DNA from: Vitellaria paradoxa
Lineage: Eukaryota; Streptophyta; Magnoliopsida; Ericales; Sapotaceae
Length of the DNA stretch: 64,000 nt
Assembly (NCBI GenBank): GCA_019916065.1
Contig: CM034240.1
Span: forward strand, 41,194,561 to 41,258,560
Direction: 5' to 3'
Shown here piece by piece: positions 10,948 through 22,770 of the stretch. Each line of letters starts with the position of its first letter. Position 1 is the stretch's first letter. A model generated the notes under the pieces. That model was given only the letters and a program-made list of their open reading frames with translations. It was not told where the DNA came from and did no database searches. A program made the translations under genes and the position numbers.

Positions 10948-13041
10948 ATGTGGTTTTGGCATCCCTTTCTTTACTCTCTTCTTACTCTCATTGTCTTCAT
11001 AGTCTTCCTTCTCAGATGGCTTTCAACTTCTCCAAAACCCCACAAAAACAACCCACCTTCTCCTTCAAAGCTCCCAATAATTGGAAACCTCCATCAGATC
11101 AGTTCATTCCCACATCGCTCGTTGCAATCACTAGCTCGAAAATATGGACCGCTAATGATGCTCTACTTCGGTAGTATCCTAGTTTTTGTTGTCTCTTCTG
11201 CAAAAGTAGCTCGTGAAATCTTGAAAACTCACGATCTTGTCTTCTCAAATAGGCCTAAATCGACCATTGTTTGTAAACTTTCATATGGCTTAAATGACAT
11301 GGCGTTTAGCCCTTACAGTGAGTATTGAAGGCAGATCAGAAGCGTTTGTGTGGCCCATCTTCTAAGTAACAAGAGGGTACTTTCATTTCGTGGGGTTCGA
11401 GAAGAAGAGACTATCCTTATGATTGAGAAGATCAAACAATCTTGCTCTTCATCATCTAATTCGGTGGTGAATTTGAGTGATCTTTTTGAGTCACTAACAA
11501 GTAGTGTAGTGTTTAAAGTAGCCTTGGGAAGGAAGTATGGTGGAAGGGAAGAAGGGAAGAAGTTAAAGGAGCTTCTAGGTGAGTTTGGGAGGCTTTTGGG
11601 GGCTTTCAATGTGGGGGATTATATTCCATGGCTTGAATGGGTGAACCATTTAAATGGGTTATATGGTAGAGTAGACAAAGTTGCTAGAGAGTTGGATAGT
11701 TTTCTGGAAAGTGTAGTTGAAGAGCACACGTTGAATTTTCGGGCAAGAGACGCAAATGGAGGTGAGAGTGCTGAAAGTGAACGTCCACTGGACTTTGTTG
11801 ATGTTTTGCTTCAAATTCAAAGAGACAGCACGGTTGATTTTCCCATACATAGGGATAGTATCAAAACTCTCATCTTGGTAAGGGCCGGTGACTAGCTCCC
11901 TTTATGTTCCTCTTCTTTTCAGCCATAAAACATATATGTTGATAGAATATCCTCATTTTTCATCGACGAATGATATAATTTAATACTAGTCACAAACAGC
12001 TTCAAATAGAGATGAAATTTTGAAAAGAAAAACAAAGAATAAGAGCTGCATTTGCTTCTATGTTATGTTTTAGATAAGAACGTAACTTAAGCTGTAAAAT
12101 GAATTAATTTTTAGGGAAATTAAAAATGATGGAGCAGGGTGGAAAAACAAATATGAAGCCGAAAAAAAAGTTAAAATTTATTTTAGTTTTTTCGATCGAA
12201 TTAGAAAAATGAGATAAAAAAAACAAAAAAATACTTTTTTAACAAAATTTAATTTTTTTCTGATTAAACATAAAAAAATAGTACGAACAAGTATTTTCTT
12301 TTTTTTTTTTCCCCCTTCCACTATTTTTTCCTTTGCCTATCCGTGTCCCAAACAGAGTGTTAGCGGCTCATCTGTTCAGTTGACTAACTTTTCCATCCTG
12401 TAATCAATATTTGTATACTTTTGTAGGATATTTTTTTCTGGTGGAATAGATAATACATGCATATTCATAGAGTGGGCAATGGCAGAACTACTGAAACACC
12501 CCAAGGTACTAAAGAAACTTCAGAATGAAGTACGAGGAATAGCCAAAGGCAAGCAAGGCATAACCGAGGACTATTTAGTGAAAATGCAATACTTAAAAGC
12601 AGTGATTAAAGAGTCTATGCGATTGCATCCTCCTGGACCAATGTTAGTTCCTCGAGAATCAACCAAAGATGTCAAAGTAATGGGTTACGATATCTCAGCC
12701 GGAACACAAGTTATCACAAATGCTTGGGCAATTGGAAGAGATCCAATGTCGTGGGATGAACCCGCAAAGTTTAAGCCGAAGAGGTTCTTGGATAGTTCAA
12801 TAGATTTCAAAGGTCATGACTTTGAGTTAATCCCATTTGGTGCTGGAAGGAGGGGTTGCCCTGGAATTCAATTTGCCATAGCTGTTGATGAGCTTGCGTT
12901 AGCAAATCTCGTGCTTAAATTTGATTTCACTTTGCCTGACGGAGCAAGAGGGGAGGATTTGGACATGAGCGAAACTCCTGGTTTAACAGTGCACAAAAAA
13001 AAAATCCTCTTCTAGCTATCGCAACTCCATATTCATACTAG
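10948..13041 (+). pseudogene. CYP71-type cytochrome P450 pseudogene 1
   Basis: Exon 1 runs 10948-11877 (930 bp, the same length as intact copy 3) with donor GT at 11878. Exon 2 starts at 12427 after AG and ends at the TAG at 13039-13041. It keeps the N-terminal anchor, the proline hinge [12 protein letters not shown], the ExxR helix (ESMR) and the heme loop [10 protein letters not shown]. Three breaks kill it. The C-helix Trp codon is TGA (11326-11328). A +1 frameshift lies in the first codons of exon 2, where the I-helix AGTDTT has decayed to a GGIDNT-like reading. A poly-A expansion near 12997-13006 shifts the C-terminus to an early TAG at 13013. The intron is 549 bp. Confidence 0.93.
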
Positions 13042-14942
13042 TTTAACTATGCATGTCCAAGTTTAATTTTAACCGTGCCTCGTGATGCTGATGCTAATGC
13101 AACTTTAAACTTTTGATTATATGTATGTATGTACTAGACCAGAGTTAGGGCTCGGGCAGGGGCCACACTCCGCATGCCTATTTGGTGTGTTATTTTAATT
13201 TTACTTTTTATTTGCTATCTTATGTATACTTGAACTTTATTATATATGTTTGAACTCTACTTTTTTGTACTTTTTTTCTTATTTTTTGTATTTTGATTGA
13301 GAATTTTATAATTAACTTGACATGTTTGCGTATCTAGATTGATAGCAAAAAAAAAAAAAAATCATTTCTATTTAATAGTCCAAACGAAAAATATTCTCTA
13401 GCTCCGACCTTGAGTGTTGACTAATGAAAAATTACACCACAACAGCTAGAAAATGAATACAAGAAGACATTCTTTAGTATATTTAGGTAGCGTTGGGGTG
13501 ACAAAAAATAACGAAAAGGTTTGGGTAATTTTAGTGTTTGACATTTAACCAATATTTTTCAAAGATGAATAATATAACTTTTGGACTTTTACATTAAAAA
13601 GTTAGAGAGAAAAACCATTGAAATAATTTTTTGGATCCGTTCTAACAGATTTATATCAGAATTTTTTTGAAAGTTATTGAACTTTTTGACTTCTGCGTCA
13701 GAATGTTGGAGAGGGAAACTGTTGGAATGGATTTTTGAGACCATTCAATGGGTTTATGTCAAATTTGTTAAAATTTGTTAAAAAGTTATTAAGGTTTGTA
13801 AAAAAAATATTAGGCTTAGTAAAAATTTGTTAGGATGTGTAAGCATATATAAATAAAAATTTTACGAATTACGAGGTGAATAAAATGTGTTGAAAAATTT
13901 TAAAAATTTTCAGAGATTTTAAGAGATTTTGTTTTTAAAACAAACCAACTGCAGCGATAGCAAAATATAACCTTTCTATATACATATTGAGTAGTGGCTA
14001 ATTTGCCAAGTAGCGGACCATGAAGATAATAAATTAACCTTGCAGATATATCAGTAAAGATGGAGCACACTCGTCAACAAATAAATGTCTTCTATGTGTA
14101 TTTCTCAATTTCTGGAAAAGGGTTTATTTCACTTGTATATATGTGGTTTTGATTTTACACATTTAATTTGGTTTCATAAATATACATTTAAATCTCTGGA
14201 GATTTATATGATATTTACTTAAACTCTCTTTGTTAGTTTTTTTCATCCAAAAAATAACTTTTAACTAATTCAATATAATGAAATTATGTTGTACCCTTAT
14301 TATTAAAATAAAAAATATATAAAGAGAAAATTGAAAGTAAGATTCATCCCTTATTGTTTGAAACTAATGGAAAATAAGTGAAAGAAAATAAGAAACTAAA
14401 TTTTTCTCCCGTCCATGTTAAATTTATTATATTATTAATTAAAACAATAAAGATAATTTATATGCATATATAATAACTAATTTACATATAATATAAATTT
14501 AAAAAATTAATGTGAAGCATAATAATTTATAGTACTAATATAAAAAAAAGTTCATAAAAATTTAATAAATTAATTACAATGTAATTTTTAAATAAAAATT
14601 AGGGTTACACCATATTAAAATATAAATATTTTTTATTAATACTAATGTTATAAAAGTAATTTCATAGTATTAAGTTAGTTAAAAATTATTTTTTGAATAT
14701 AAGAAAATGAGTCTAAGTAAATGTATTATAAATTTTATAAAATTTAAATACACATTTATAAAATTTATGAAATTTAAATGTATAAAGTCTAAATCACAAG
14801 ATAATGTAGATGAAATAAACCCTCGGGAAAGCCCTTGTCTCAGTCCCTAGCTACCTTGCGGCAGCGGGACGATAATTGCAACCCTCAAGATTGATAGCAC
14901 AGCTGCATGTGCCTCAACTGCCTTGCGATGCTGATGCATAGA
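13042..14942. other. AT-rich downstream region of P450 pseudogene 1
   Basis: No gene is seen. A stretch at about 13760-13930 (repeats of aaaatttgttaaa, ttagtaaaaatttgtta) matches sequence in the introns of P450 copies 4 and 5 (49.0-49.2 kb and 62.5-62.75 kb), so it is a dispersed repeat. The rest is A/T-rich with no clear ends. Confidence 0.5.
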
Positions 14943-15109
14943 GGGCTCGTTTGGAGTCCCAAATAAAACTAAAAAATTTTAAAAAATTTTAAAAAATTTC
15001 AAAAATTTTTAAATTCCTCCAATCACATTTTGTCACTTATCATTTTTACATCACATCAATCCAATCCATTAGTTTTTTTTTTATTTTATTTGGGACTCCA
15101 AACGAGCCC
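14943..15109. mobile_element. MITE with long terminal inverted repeats (167 bp)
   Basis: The left end gggctcgtttggagtcccaa (14943) is repeated as its exact complement at the right end, finishing at 15109; the match extends about 25 bp. The interior is A/T-rich and non-coding. A 3-bp direct repeat aga (14940-14942 and 15110-15112) flanks it. The G-rich start and CGTTTGG core resemble Tourist/Harbinger ends, but the usual TTA/TAA target is absent, so the superfamily is uncertain. Confidence 0.8.
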
Positions 15110-17081
15110 AGAGTGAGACTTCAGTGCTCTGCTTCAGAATGTTGACTTCTTATTTTATTATATAGCGAATCCGGTTTTCTTAATCCCTTTCCTTTAAAAA
15201 AAAAAAAAAAAATCAGTCCCCAAAACTAAAATTTATAATTAATAGAAATAAAATTATAATTTTATAGTAAATAGAGGTAAAAATAAAAAAATAACAAAAG
15301 CAAAAACTTAATAATAATGAGATTAAAATAAAATTCACAAGTAAATAAGAGTAAAATTAATAAAGTCTGTGTAATTTTTCAAATCACTGGGGAAGACTTT
15401 TACTCAAAATACACAATACCTGAAAACTTCTCCTCCCCTTTTTATTAGAAAAATAAAATAAAGATTTTCAGTTACAAAGCCAAAATTCATAACAAATTTA
15501 AACCATTAAACATTGGCTGCTCTAAATTAACAGACAAATATTTTTTGATTTGAATCTCAATTTATGTTTTTCTTAATGACTTAATAAAATACAAATTAAT
15601 ACACAACTAATTAATCTGTATTCTTTTCAGAAAAAAAAAAAATCCTTATCAATTTGACGCCGCTAGCATTTAGGAGAACACTATATGATTTTTTTTTTTT
15701 TAAGTCCAAAATTGTCTAAGTGTTAAACCATCACGTAATTAAATTTACTTATAGATAGAAATATTACCTTAATTTAACTCTAATTAGGAATAATTAACAA
15801 ATTATAAAAATGACAAAAAAGTCAATACGAATATAGAAAAACACTAATTTAGGCAGCTAAAATTAACGCAAAGGCCGTGAAATGGATAGTTTTATCAGTA
15901 CTAAGATAAAAAAAATAATAGTAATAATAAAAATAATTTTTTTCTTAGAATAAAGGAATCCTGAAATGAATGCTCTTAGGTGAAGAAATCAGAAAATGAA
16001 ATTTGGGACAACGTGGGAAACTCGACCACTCAAGAAATCGACTGGAAAAGAATCCCGACACCCAGGCCCACGGCATCTTTCGCACTGTGGAGTGTGGATT
16101 CAACATTGAAATTTGGCCCAAAAAACAAAGTCCATTTGGAGATTTATACCTTTTAATTTAAATTATATTTGAAATAAGTTAACTAGTGACGGTGATGGGC
16201 ATGATTGATATATTTGTCAAAGTGAAGCTAATTTGATATGAATCACTGATTTTTTGTTGGGTGGGGGGGGGAGAGGGATTGTTTACCAAAAATATCACTT
16301 TTCAAGTAAATGAGATGGTAAGAACTATTAATAGTCAGATTTTAGTTGAAATTTAATCTGAATTAAATCTAATAATGTTAAACAGATATTATAAATACAA
16401 TCCGTGATTTAACAAATTTAGATATGTTACATTCAATAGTTATGGATCTAAATTGATTCATCAGATTCATTATTTTTAGAATAAAATATTTAAAAATAAA
16501 AATAAAAATTTTAAAAATATTTAAAAATAAAAAAATTATGTGCAAAATAAAATCAATTATTTTGACTATATTAGTCTATTATAATTTTGTTCACATGTAA
16601 ATATTTTTATTTTTAAGTAATTTTTTTTAAATTTTGAAAAGATACTATTAATTAAAATATCACAAAAGCTATTAAACATTAAAAAATTTATACAAGATAA
16701 TTTTGAAAAAACTAGGAATTGTGTTAATATAAGAGAATTTCTTGTACATCTAGATTTGCTGTGTAAGAGTATTTTGTAATAATTTTTTTACCATTCCTAT
16801 TATGAAGTCTTCCAGCGTTATTCTAGAGGATCGATAGAAAATTACCTTTATTCTTGTTTATCAAACTAATTTATATTGCAAATTCTCTTGTAATAGTAAT
16901 TTCAATTGTGATAGTGATGAAATCTTATAATCTCGGTCTAAACTCCAATCCGAAATCTACAAACTATGAACCTCTCAAAAGCCTTCGATAATTAAATTAG
17001 CAAAAAAATTGTGGGAATACAATTTGACAAATTAGTAGTAAGGCTAGAATCTCATACCTGCTAGGGTTGATTTATTTCTTA
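15110..17081. other. 3' flank of P450 unit 1
   Basis: No gene is seen. A landmark at about 15960-16140 (gaatgctct, gaaatcgactggaaaagaatcc, cactgtgg, cattgaaatttggccc) recurs at 22.26-22.39 kb and 33.65-33.88 kb, marking the 3' end of three P450 units. The block at 15665-15830 also matches 33.39-33.52 kb. The sequence from about 16700 to the Mutator-like insertion at 17091 is AT-rich and unrecognised. Confidence 0.55.
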
Positions 17082-17221
17082 TTTATATTGGAGAAATGTT
17101 ACCTTTACAACAAATTTTTCCAACACATTTTACAACATCCAAAATGACGTCACTTTGGATAAAAAAAAAAAGTTCGCTTTCTCTATCATCTCCTGTCTTT
17201 TTATCTGACGTTAGCAGTGTT

Positions 17222-20200
17222 TAGGGACGTAAATGGCTTGGGTCGGCCCGAGGCCCGACCTGGAATCGACCCGACCTAGGCCCGGCCCAGCCTTCCGTAT
17301 GAGCCCGGCCCAACCCGCCCCTTCCTCCCCAGGTCAGGGCTTGGGTCACCCTTGACCTGGCCCTAGCCCCGACTTGGCCCAACCCGCGTCACCCCGACCC
17401 CCCGGGCCCACCCAGCCCAGCCCCGCCGCACCCCCCGCCCCTTCCTCTCTCTCCTTCTTTTTACTGCCAAGCAGAATGTTTCAATTTTTTTTTTTTTTGG
17501 TTATGCCAATGCCCAGCCCAGGCTCCCAGCAGCCGTTCTGCGCTGCAAAACAGTTTAATTTTTTTTAATTACAAAGAAATTTCAAAAAATTACAAAACTC
17601 CCCCACCCTCTCCTATTATAAATACCCCACACTCACATTCACTCACCCTCACAAAAAATTAACAAAATTTCTCTCCAAATTTCTACACTACCAAGCTACC
17701 AACACTCAAGTGTGCTCTTCAATTGTGCTCAAGTGCATTCCATTTTCTCAAATTTGAAGTCAAGATTTCAAGATCAAGTGATTCAAGATTTCAAATTATT
17801 TCAAGTTAATATTTAATTATTTTTTTAATTTGCATACATACATTTTTTTAATTTGCATAATTTAATTTTTTTTATTAAATTATTTTTTCTAAATGGATCC
17901 ACGGGACACTCATTTTTTTGATTTGAAGGGTGGAGACTCAATATCCTTTTCCCCTCAAGAACAAATGGAACAATTTGCATCATCACAAATACCAACACCC
18001 ACTACCATAGCTGGTGATATTGCTGTATCATCTTCCCGTCACGCCCAACAGCGTGGCACTTCAAAAGTATGGAATTTTTTTATTAGAATTCCACATGATG
18101 ATGGAATGCATAAAGCTAAATGTGTTATTTGTGGGGATTTATTAGATGGTAGAACTACATCTGGAACTAGTCATTTAAAAAGACATTTAAATAGAAGGCA
18201 CTAACAGGATTCTCGCATTAATAGTTTAATTGATCAATATTTTTCACGTAAAACACAAACTCAATTAGGTAATAAATTAGATAATTTAAATATTTTTTCT
18301 TATGACCCTGCAAGAACACAAAATAATTTAGTTAGATATATTGTTAAAGATGAGCAACCCTTTATAATGAGTGAAAATCGACATTTTGAAAAATTTATTC
18401 ACCAAAGTTTTACACCACAATATCACTGTTTTTCGAGAAATACTTCAAAAAATATAGTTTTACAAGATTTTGAATCAAAAAAGGATAAATTAAGAACTTA
18501 TTTTACTATTTTTGAAGGAAATGTTTGCTTGACCGCTGATATGTGGAAATCTTGCCAAGATATTGAATATCTTTGTATAACTACACATTATATTGATGAA
18601 AATTAGAAAATAAATAAACGCATTATTTCATTTAAATTAGTTGAACAACCATTCATTGGATTCAGCGTCAGGGAACTTATTTTGCATAAACTTGCATCGT
18701 GGCAATTATCTACAAAAATGTTTTCTATTACTGTAGACAATACTTCATATAATGATGTTTGTTTAAATTATTTATCTAATGCTTTGTTTGCAAATGGTTC
18801 ATTATTCCGTGGTCGTTGTTGTGCGCATATACTTAATTTAATTGTAAAGGATGGATTGGACATTTATGAATCTTCTAGTGTAAAAATAAAAAGAGTTGTA
18901 GTTTGTGCCATGAGCTCTACAAAAAGAATTAATCTATTTGCTGGCATATGCAATCAAATTGGTTTAAAACATAGAAAATTACTAATGGAAATTAATATAC
19001 GATGGAATTCAACCTATATAATGTTAAAAGTTGCTATTAAATATCAAAAAGCAATTGATTTATTTATTTTAAGTAATCAAGCTATTGGATTAGATAATAT
19101 TGAGCCAATTGATTGGGTAAATGCAATTTTCTATAAAGATTTTTTACATGTTTTTTATGTTGCTACTAAAATATTTTGTGGAATTTATTATCCTACTTCT
19201 TCTACTGTTATTTATCAATTAGGGATTATTGATGAAATTTTTAACAAATATGGTGCCCAAGAATATTATGCTCCTTTGGTTGTCGTAATGACGGAAAAAT
19301 TTGATAAATATTTTAACCCACTTCCCATACATTTTGGTATTGCTACTATTTTAGACCCTAGGTATAAAGAAGATCTTTTCTTTCAATTATTAGATATAAT
19401 ATATAGGCATGAAAGTGCCTAAGAACAATTATATCAAATTAAACAGGAAATGCAAACTCTATTGGGTCGGTGTGATAGCAATTGTACAACTGTCCAACCA
19501 ACTATGGCCACAACATCCTCTTCTCATCGTGACTTTGGTGGCAATACGTCCCTTTGGAGAATAATAACATCCCGACGGACAGATGTATCAACAAGTGCAA
19601 GTTCAAATTCATCCGACCTCCAACGTTATCTCGATACGCCTTCATTAGAAAATGAAGATGATTTCAGTCTTTTAGACTGGTGGAAGGGACAACAATCAAA
19701 GTTTCTAATTCTTTTAGTTTTAGTTCATGATATACTCGCATTTCTAGTTTCTACCGTAGCATCCGAGCAAGCATTTAGTGCTAGTGAACGCGTTATCAGT
19801 TAATTCAAGAGTCGACTGGCCCCTCCGACAGTAGAAGCTTTGATGTATTTACGAGATTGGCATCTTGCAGAAAATAGACAACAGAAAGATGCCGAAAAAG
19901 AGCAACTTGACCTTGATTTTGATGCAATGTATTTAGGTGAAAGAAAAGAACACGCTAGTGGATCTAGTGATGAATAATAAATTAATAATTATGTATAGAT
20001 AGAGTAATATTTGCAAATGATAGTAACTCTTATATGTGCCAACCTAGTTGGGATGTATAAGACATGAAATGATACACCTATTAATTACTCTATCATTTAT
20101 TTATTTTTTTTATAATTCTACATTTATAAATTGTAATTTTAAATTTAATCTTAATTATGTAATTGGTTGTTGTGTAATAAATTTTAATTTTTATCAATAA

Positions 20201-20414
20201 TGATTTTAATGTGTTTGTTTGAGTTTTATTTTTTATTTTATTTTCTTTTAAAAAAATAAAAAATATTAAAAATAAGCCAGGTCGGTTGAGGCGGGTCAGG
20301 GGTGGGTGGCGTGACCCTTGACCTGACCCGACCCAAAGATCGGCTGGGGCGGCCGGGGGGTCGGCCTGACTTCCCAGATCGGGTCGGGACGGGTCAGCTC
20401 GATTTACATCACTA
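17222..20414 (+). mobile_element. hAT-superfamily DNA transposon (3193 bp), decayed
   Basis: Ends are TAGGGACGTAAA at 17222 and, on the complement, TAGTGATGTAAA at 20414. The flanking 8-bp duplication is gcagtgtt (17214-17221) and gcaatgtt (20415-20422), one mismatch. Both ends have GC-rich subterminal repeats of the ggcccgacc/gacccgacc kind. It encodes a BED-type transposase with four internal stops. It sits inside the captured CBF reading frame. Confidence 0.93.
17893..19977 (+). pseudogene. hAT transposase with four in-frame stops
   Basis: A single frame runs 695 codons from ATG 17893 to TAA 19975-19977 with no frameshift, interrupted only by stops at 18202-18204, 18604-18606, 19420-19422 and 19801-19803. 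The N-terminal BED zinc finger is visible (KAKCVICGDLL, then SHLKRHLNRRH). Catalytic acidic residues appear to remain in LTADMWKS, SITVDNTSYND and STVASEQAFS, the last lying in the C-terminal dimerisation region that starts LDWWKGQQ. In the family the stop at 18604 stands where Trp is usual (TGG to TAG). Length and domains fit plant RICESLEEPER-like transposases. Confidence 0.92.
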
Positions 20415-21040
20415 GCAATGTTCACCCGACCAACTTCTCCGACGAAGAGATGTTGCTGTTGGCTTCCAGTCATCCCAAGAAAGCGCGCCGAGAGGAAGAA
20501 GTGTTCACACTGCTGCTGGTGTTCGACTCGCCATTCGGTGTACTGTGGCATGAGGCGGAGGGACTCTAGGAAATGGATCTACGAGGTGTGAGAGCCGAAC
20601 ACGAAGTCAAGAATTTGGCTGGAAGTTTTCGACGGTGGAGATGGCTACCGGAGCTCACGACGTGGGGGCGATCCCTTTGAGAGGTGGTTAGCCTGTCTCA
20701 ATTTCGTCGATTCAACTTGGAGGCCGTCCGTTCCGGCATTGACAGACCACAAGGACATCCGAAAGGCCGCAGCAGAGACTGCAAAAACTTTTCAGCAGCC
20801 GGAGACTGATGGAATTTTCAGCAATGCCTCGATGGAGAAAGTGTTTATCACAGAGGAGGAGACGGGTTTTGGGACGCCAACATAGAAAGGTTGATGCCGT
20901 ACTATTTTTTTGGGAGGGGGGAGGGGTTCTTTTTTTCTTTTTTTTTCCCTTATTTTTTTGGTCCAAAACGAGCTCGTTTTGAAATGTTGTAAAATATGTC
21001 ATAAAATTTTTTTGTAAATATAGCATTTCTCTTTATATTG

Positions 21041-22770
21041 ATTTCCGGTAGAGTTGTAATTGGAATCAAATTTGTAATCTTTTAAACTGAATAAAAGATT
21101 TAAAGATAAAATAAGTTGTGTTACAAAAATTTAAGGTACGCTTAATTTAAAAAAAAAATATTAGACTGAACTACCCACATTACAGCTCAGGAGAGTCCAA
21201 ACATATATTCACCCCTATATATCTCAAAGTTTGGCTGATATTTCAATTAGGATTGGACAAGTTCAAGTCTATCCTCATTATACCACAATTTGAAACAATG
21301 GTGCAAGAAATCAATATCTCAAACGACTCAAGACAACACATATAGCCACCATCGATTCATTTAAAAGTTGTATTCGTATGCCTACAAAACTTAATTCAGT
21401 GTATGGTAAAAGAATTGAAAGGTTCTAACAAATTCAAAGAACAATCATTTTGTTTATCTTTCTTTTATTGGAACCCACCTAGAGGCTAGATGGATAGCGA
21501 TTCAAAGGTCTTTCTTCATTATTGTCTTTGTTACGATGATTTTGATCTATCAGGTTACCTCTCATTAAGTGTTTAATTGTGCGAAAAAATTAGAGGGTTA
21601 TATTTAAGGGCGTGACAAAAAGTTAATTTTTTCATATATAGGTGAAAAAATAAAATCATTCATATAAGTAAGCCTTTTTACTTGTACAAGAAATTTTGTT
21701 ATATGAAAGTATATTTTTTATTTTTTTATTAATGTGAATAATATGTCTAAAAGTTACCGCATAAAAAATTAAATTTTGATAAAAAAAGTAATACAAGACA
21801 AAACAAAACGGATAAAATAAGAAAGAAAATTAAGTTGGCTGCTCGTTTTCAAACAAAGTTTTGACAATTGACCTTTATTACAAATTCTTATATGTTTAAT
21901 TACTAATAACACTAATTCATTACTAAATAAATATTAAAATTTGTGATACAAATATTATTGATGAAATATGCTTTATCCGTGGAAAAATCATTTAGTGGCA
22001 AATAAGGTAGTTAAATAATAAATAATACGTTTAGCAACGGAGTTATATATTGTGAAAAATGTCAAAATTAAATTACTAAAAATACTTTATAGATGAAATT
22101 GTGCGCGCGCGCATGCGTGTGTTTCTCTCTTGTTTTCTTTTTTCTTTTTTTTTTTTTTTTTTGGGCAGAATTTTTTGGAGGATCCTCTCCACATAGAGCT
22201 ATCACACCGACAAAGTTTTGGACTCTCTTAATCAGAACAGTGGAATGGTTTGCAATATGAAGGCTGAACTGTGGATTCCACTCAAGAAATCGATTATAAA
22301 GACGGACAACGTTGGAAAAGAATCCCAACACCCAGGCCCACAATATTTTTTGCACTGTGGATTCAACATTGAAATTTGGCTATCAACAAATTCATTTGGT
22401 TTGTAAAAAAATATAAAAAATTCTATAAATATCTATTAACTTTATATCACATCAATTTTTTTTTTCACTGCACGTATTATAAATTCTCAATTTATCTCAC
22501 TTTTTTTTTTTTACTTCAAACACACACAAAGTTTAATCGAAGATTTATACATTTTTAAGTTATATTTGAAATAAGATAATTAGTGATGAGGATAGACATA
22601 TACATATTTGTCAAAGTGTTGCTAATTTGATGTGAATCACCCATTTCTATTTTTTGCGGGGTGGGGAACCAGAAATATCAGATAGACATGACTTATATAT
22701 ATATATATATATATATATGCTTATATATTTATATATTTGTCAAAGTGAAGCTAATTTGATGTGAAATCAT
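21041..22770 (+). other. Empty P450 unit: flanks kept, coding region deleted
   Basis: From 21221 the sequence follows the upstream region of the other P450 units (ccaccatcgattcatttaaaag near 21347; gatgaaatatgctttatcc near 21960; the purine-pyrimidine tract near 22100). At 22190-22240 it still matches the 5' UTR of intact copy 3 (agctatcacac, aaagttttgg). It then passes within about 25 bp into the downstream landmark (aagaaatcgattataaag at 22284 to cattgaaatttgg). No P450 codon remains. Its 3' part holds a local duplication: tatttgtcaaagtg near 22603 and 22735. Confidence 0.72.

Larger units (their letters stand above)
17166..20955 (+). pseudogene. CBF/DREB1-like: Captured CBF/DREB1 (AP2/ERF) transcription-factor gene, broken and split by hAT
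   Basis: The coding sequence runs from about 17200 to the hAT insertion and resumes at 20423. It reads NFSDEEMLLLASSHPKK, then, after a 1-bp insertion, R-A and a basic stretch: the PKKRA-type signature just before the AP2 domain in CBF/DREB1 proteins. The AP2 domain follows (STRHSVYCGMRRRDS, KWIYEV, EP, KSRIWL), then VEMA..AHDVGAIPLRG, ACLNF and the second CBF signature, here DSTWR. Then come HKDIRKAAAETAKTF and an acidic C-terminal part ending near 20905. It is broken by several frameshifts, a TGA in the AP2 domain (CGA-type site) and the hAT insertion. Intact CBF proteins activate cold-response genes. This copy is non-functional. Confidence 0.9.
17091..21031 (+). mobile_element. Mutator-like element carrying a captured gene (Pack-MULE), split by a hAT element
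   Basis: Terminal inverted repeats of about 72 bp begin gagaaatgttacctttacaa at 17091; the complement of the right end begins gagaaatgctatatttacaa at 21031. A perfect 9-bp target duplication, tttatattg, flanks it at 17082-17090 and 21032-21040, the size expected for Mutator elements. Removing the nested hAT (17222-20414) and one 8-bp duplication leaves about 740 bp. Between the repeats lies GC-rich coding sequence of CBF/DREB1 type. No MULE transposase is present, so it is non-autonomous. Confidence 0.9.

Noticed and set aside
20093..21026. Minus-strand open frames over the hAT right end and the CBF region
   Set aside because: They are shadows of the hAT GC-rich terminus and of the CBF coding strand; the + strand reading has recognisable AP2 motifs.
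22068..22406. Open frames of 62-95 residues in the empty P450 unit
   Set aside because: The interval aligns to the non-coding flanks of other P450 units, so the frames are chance.
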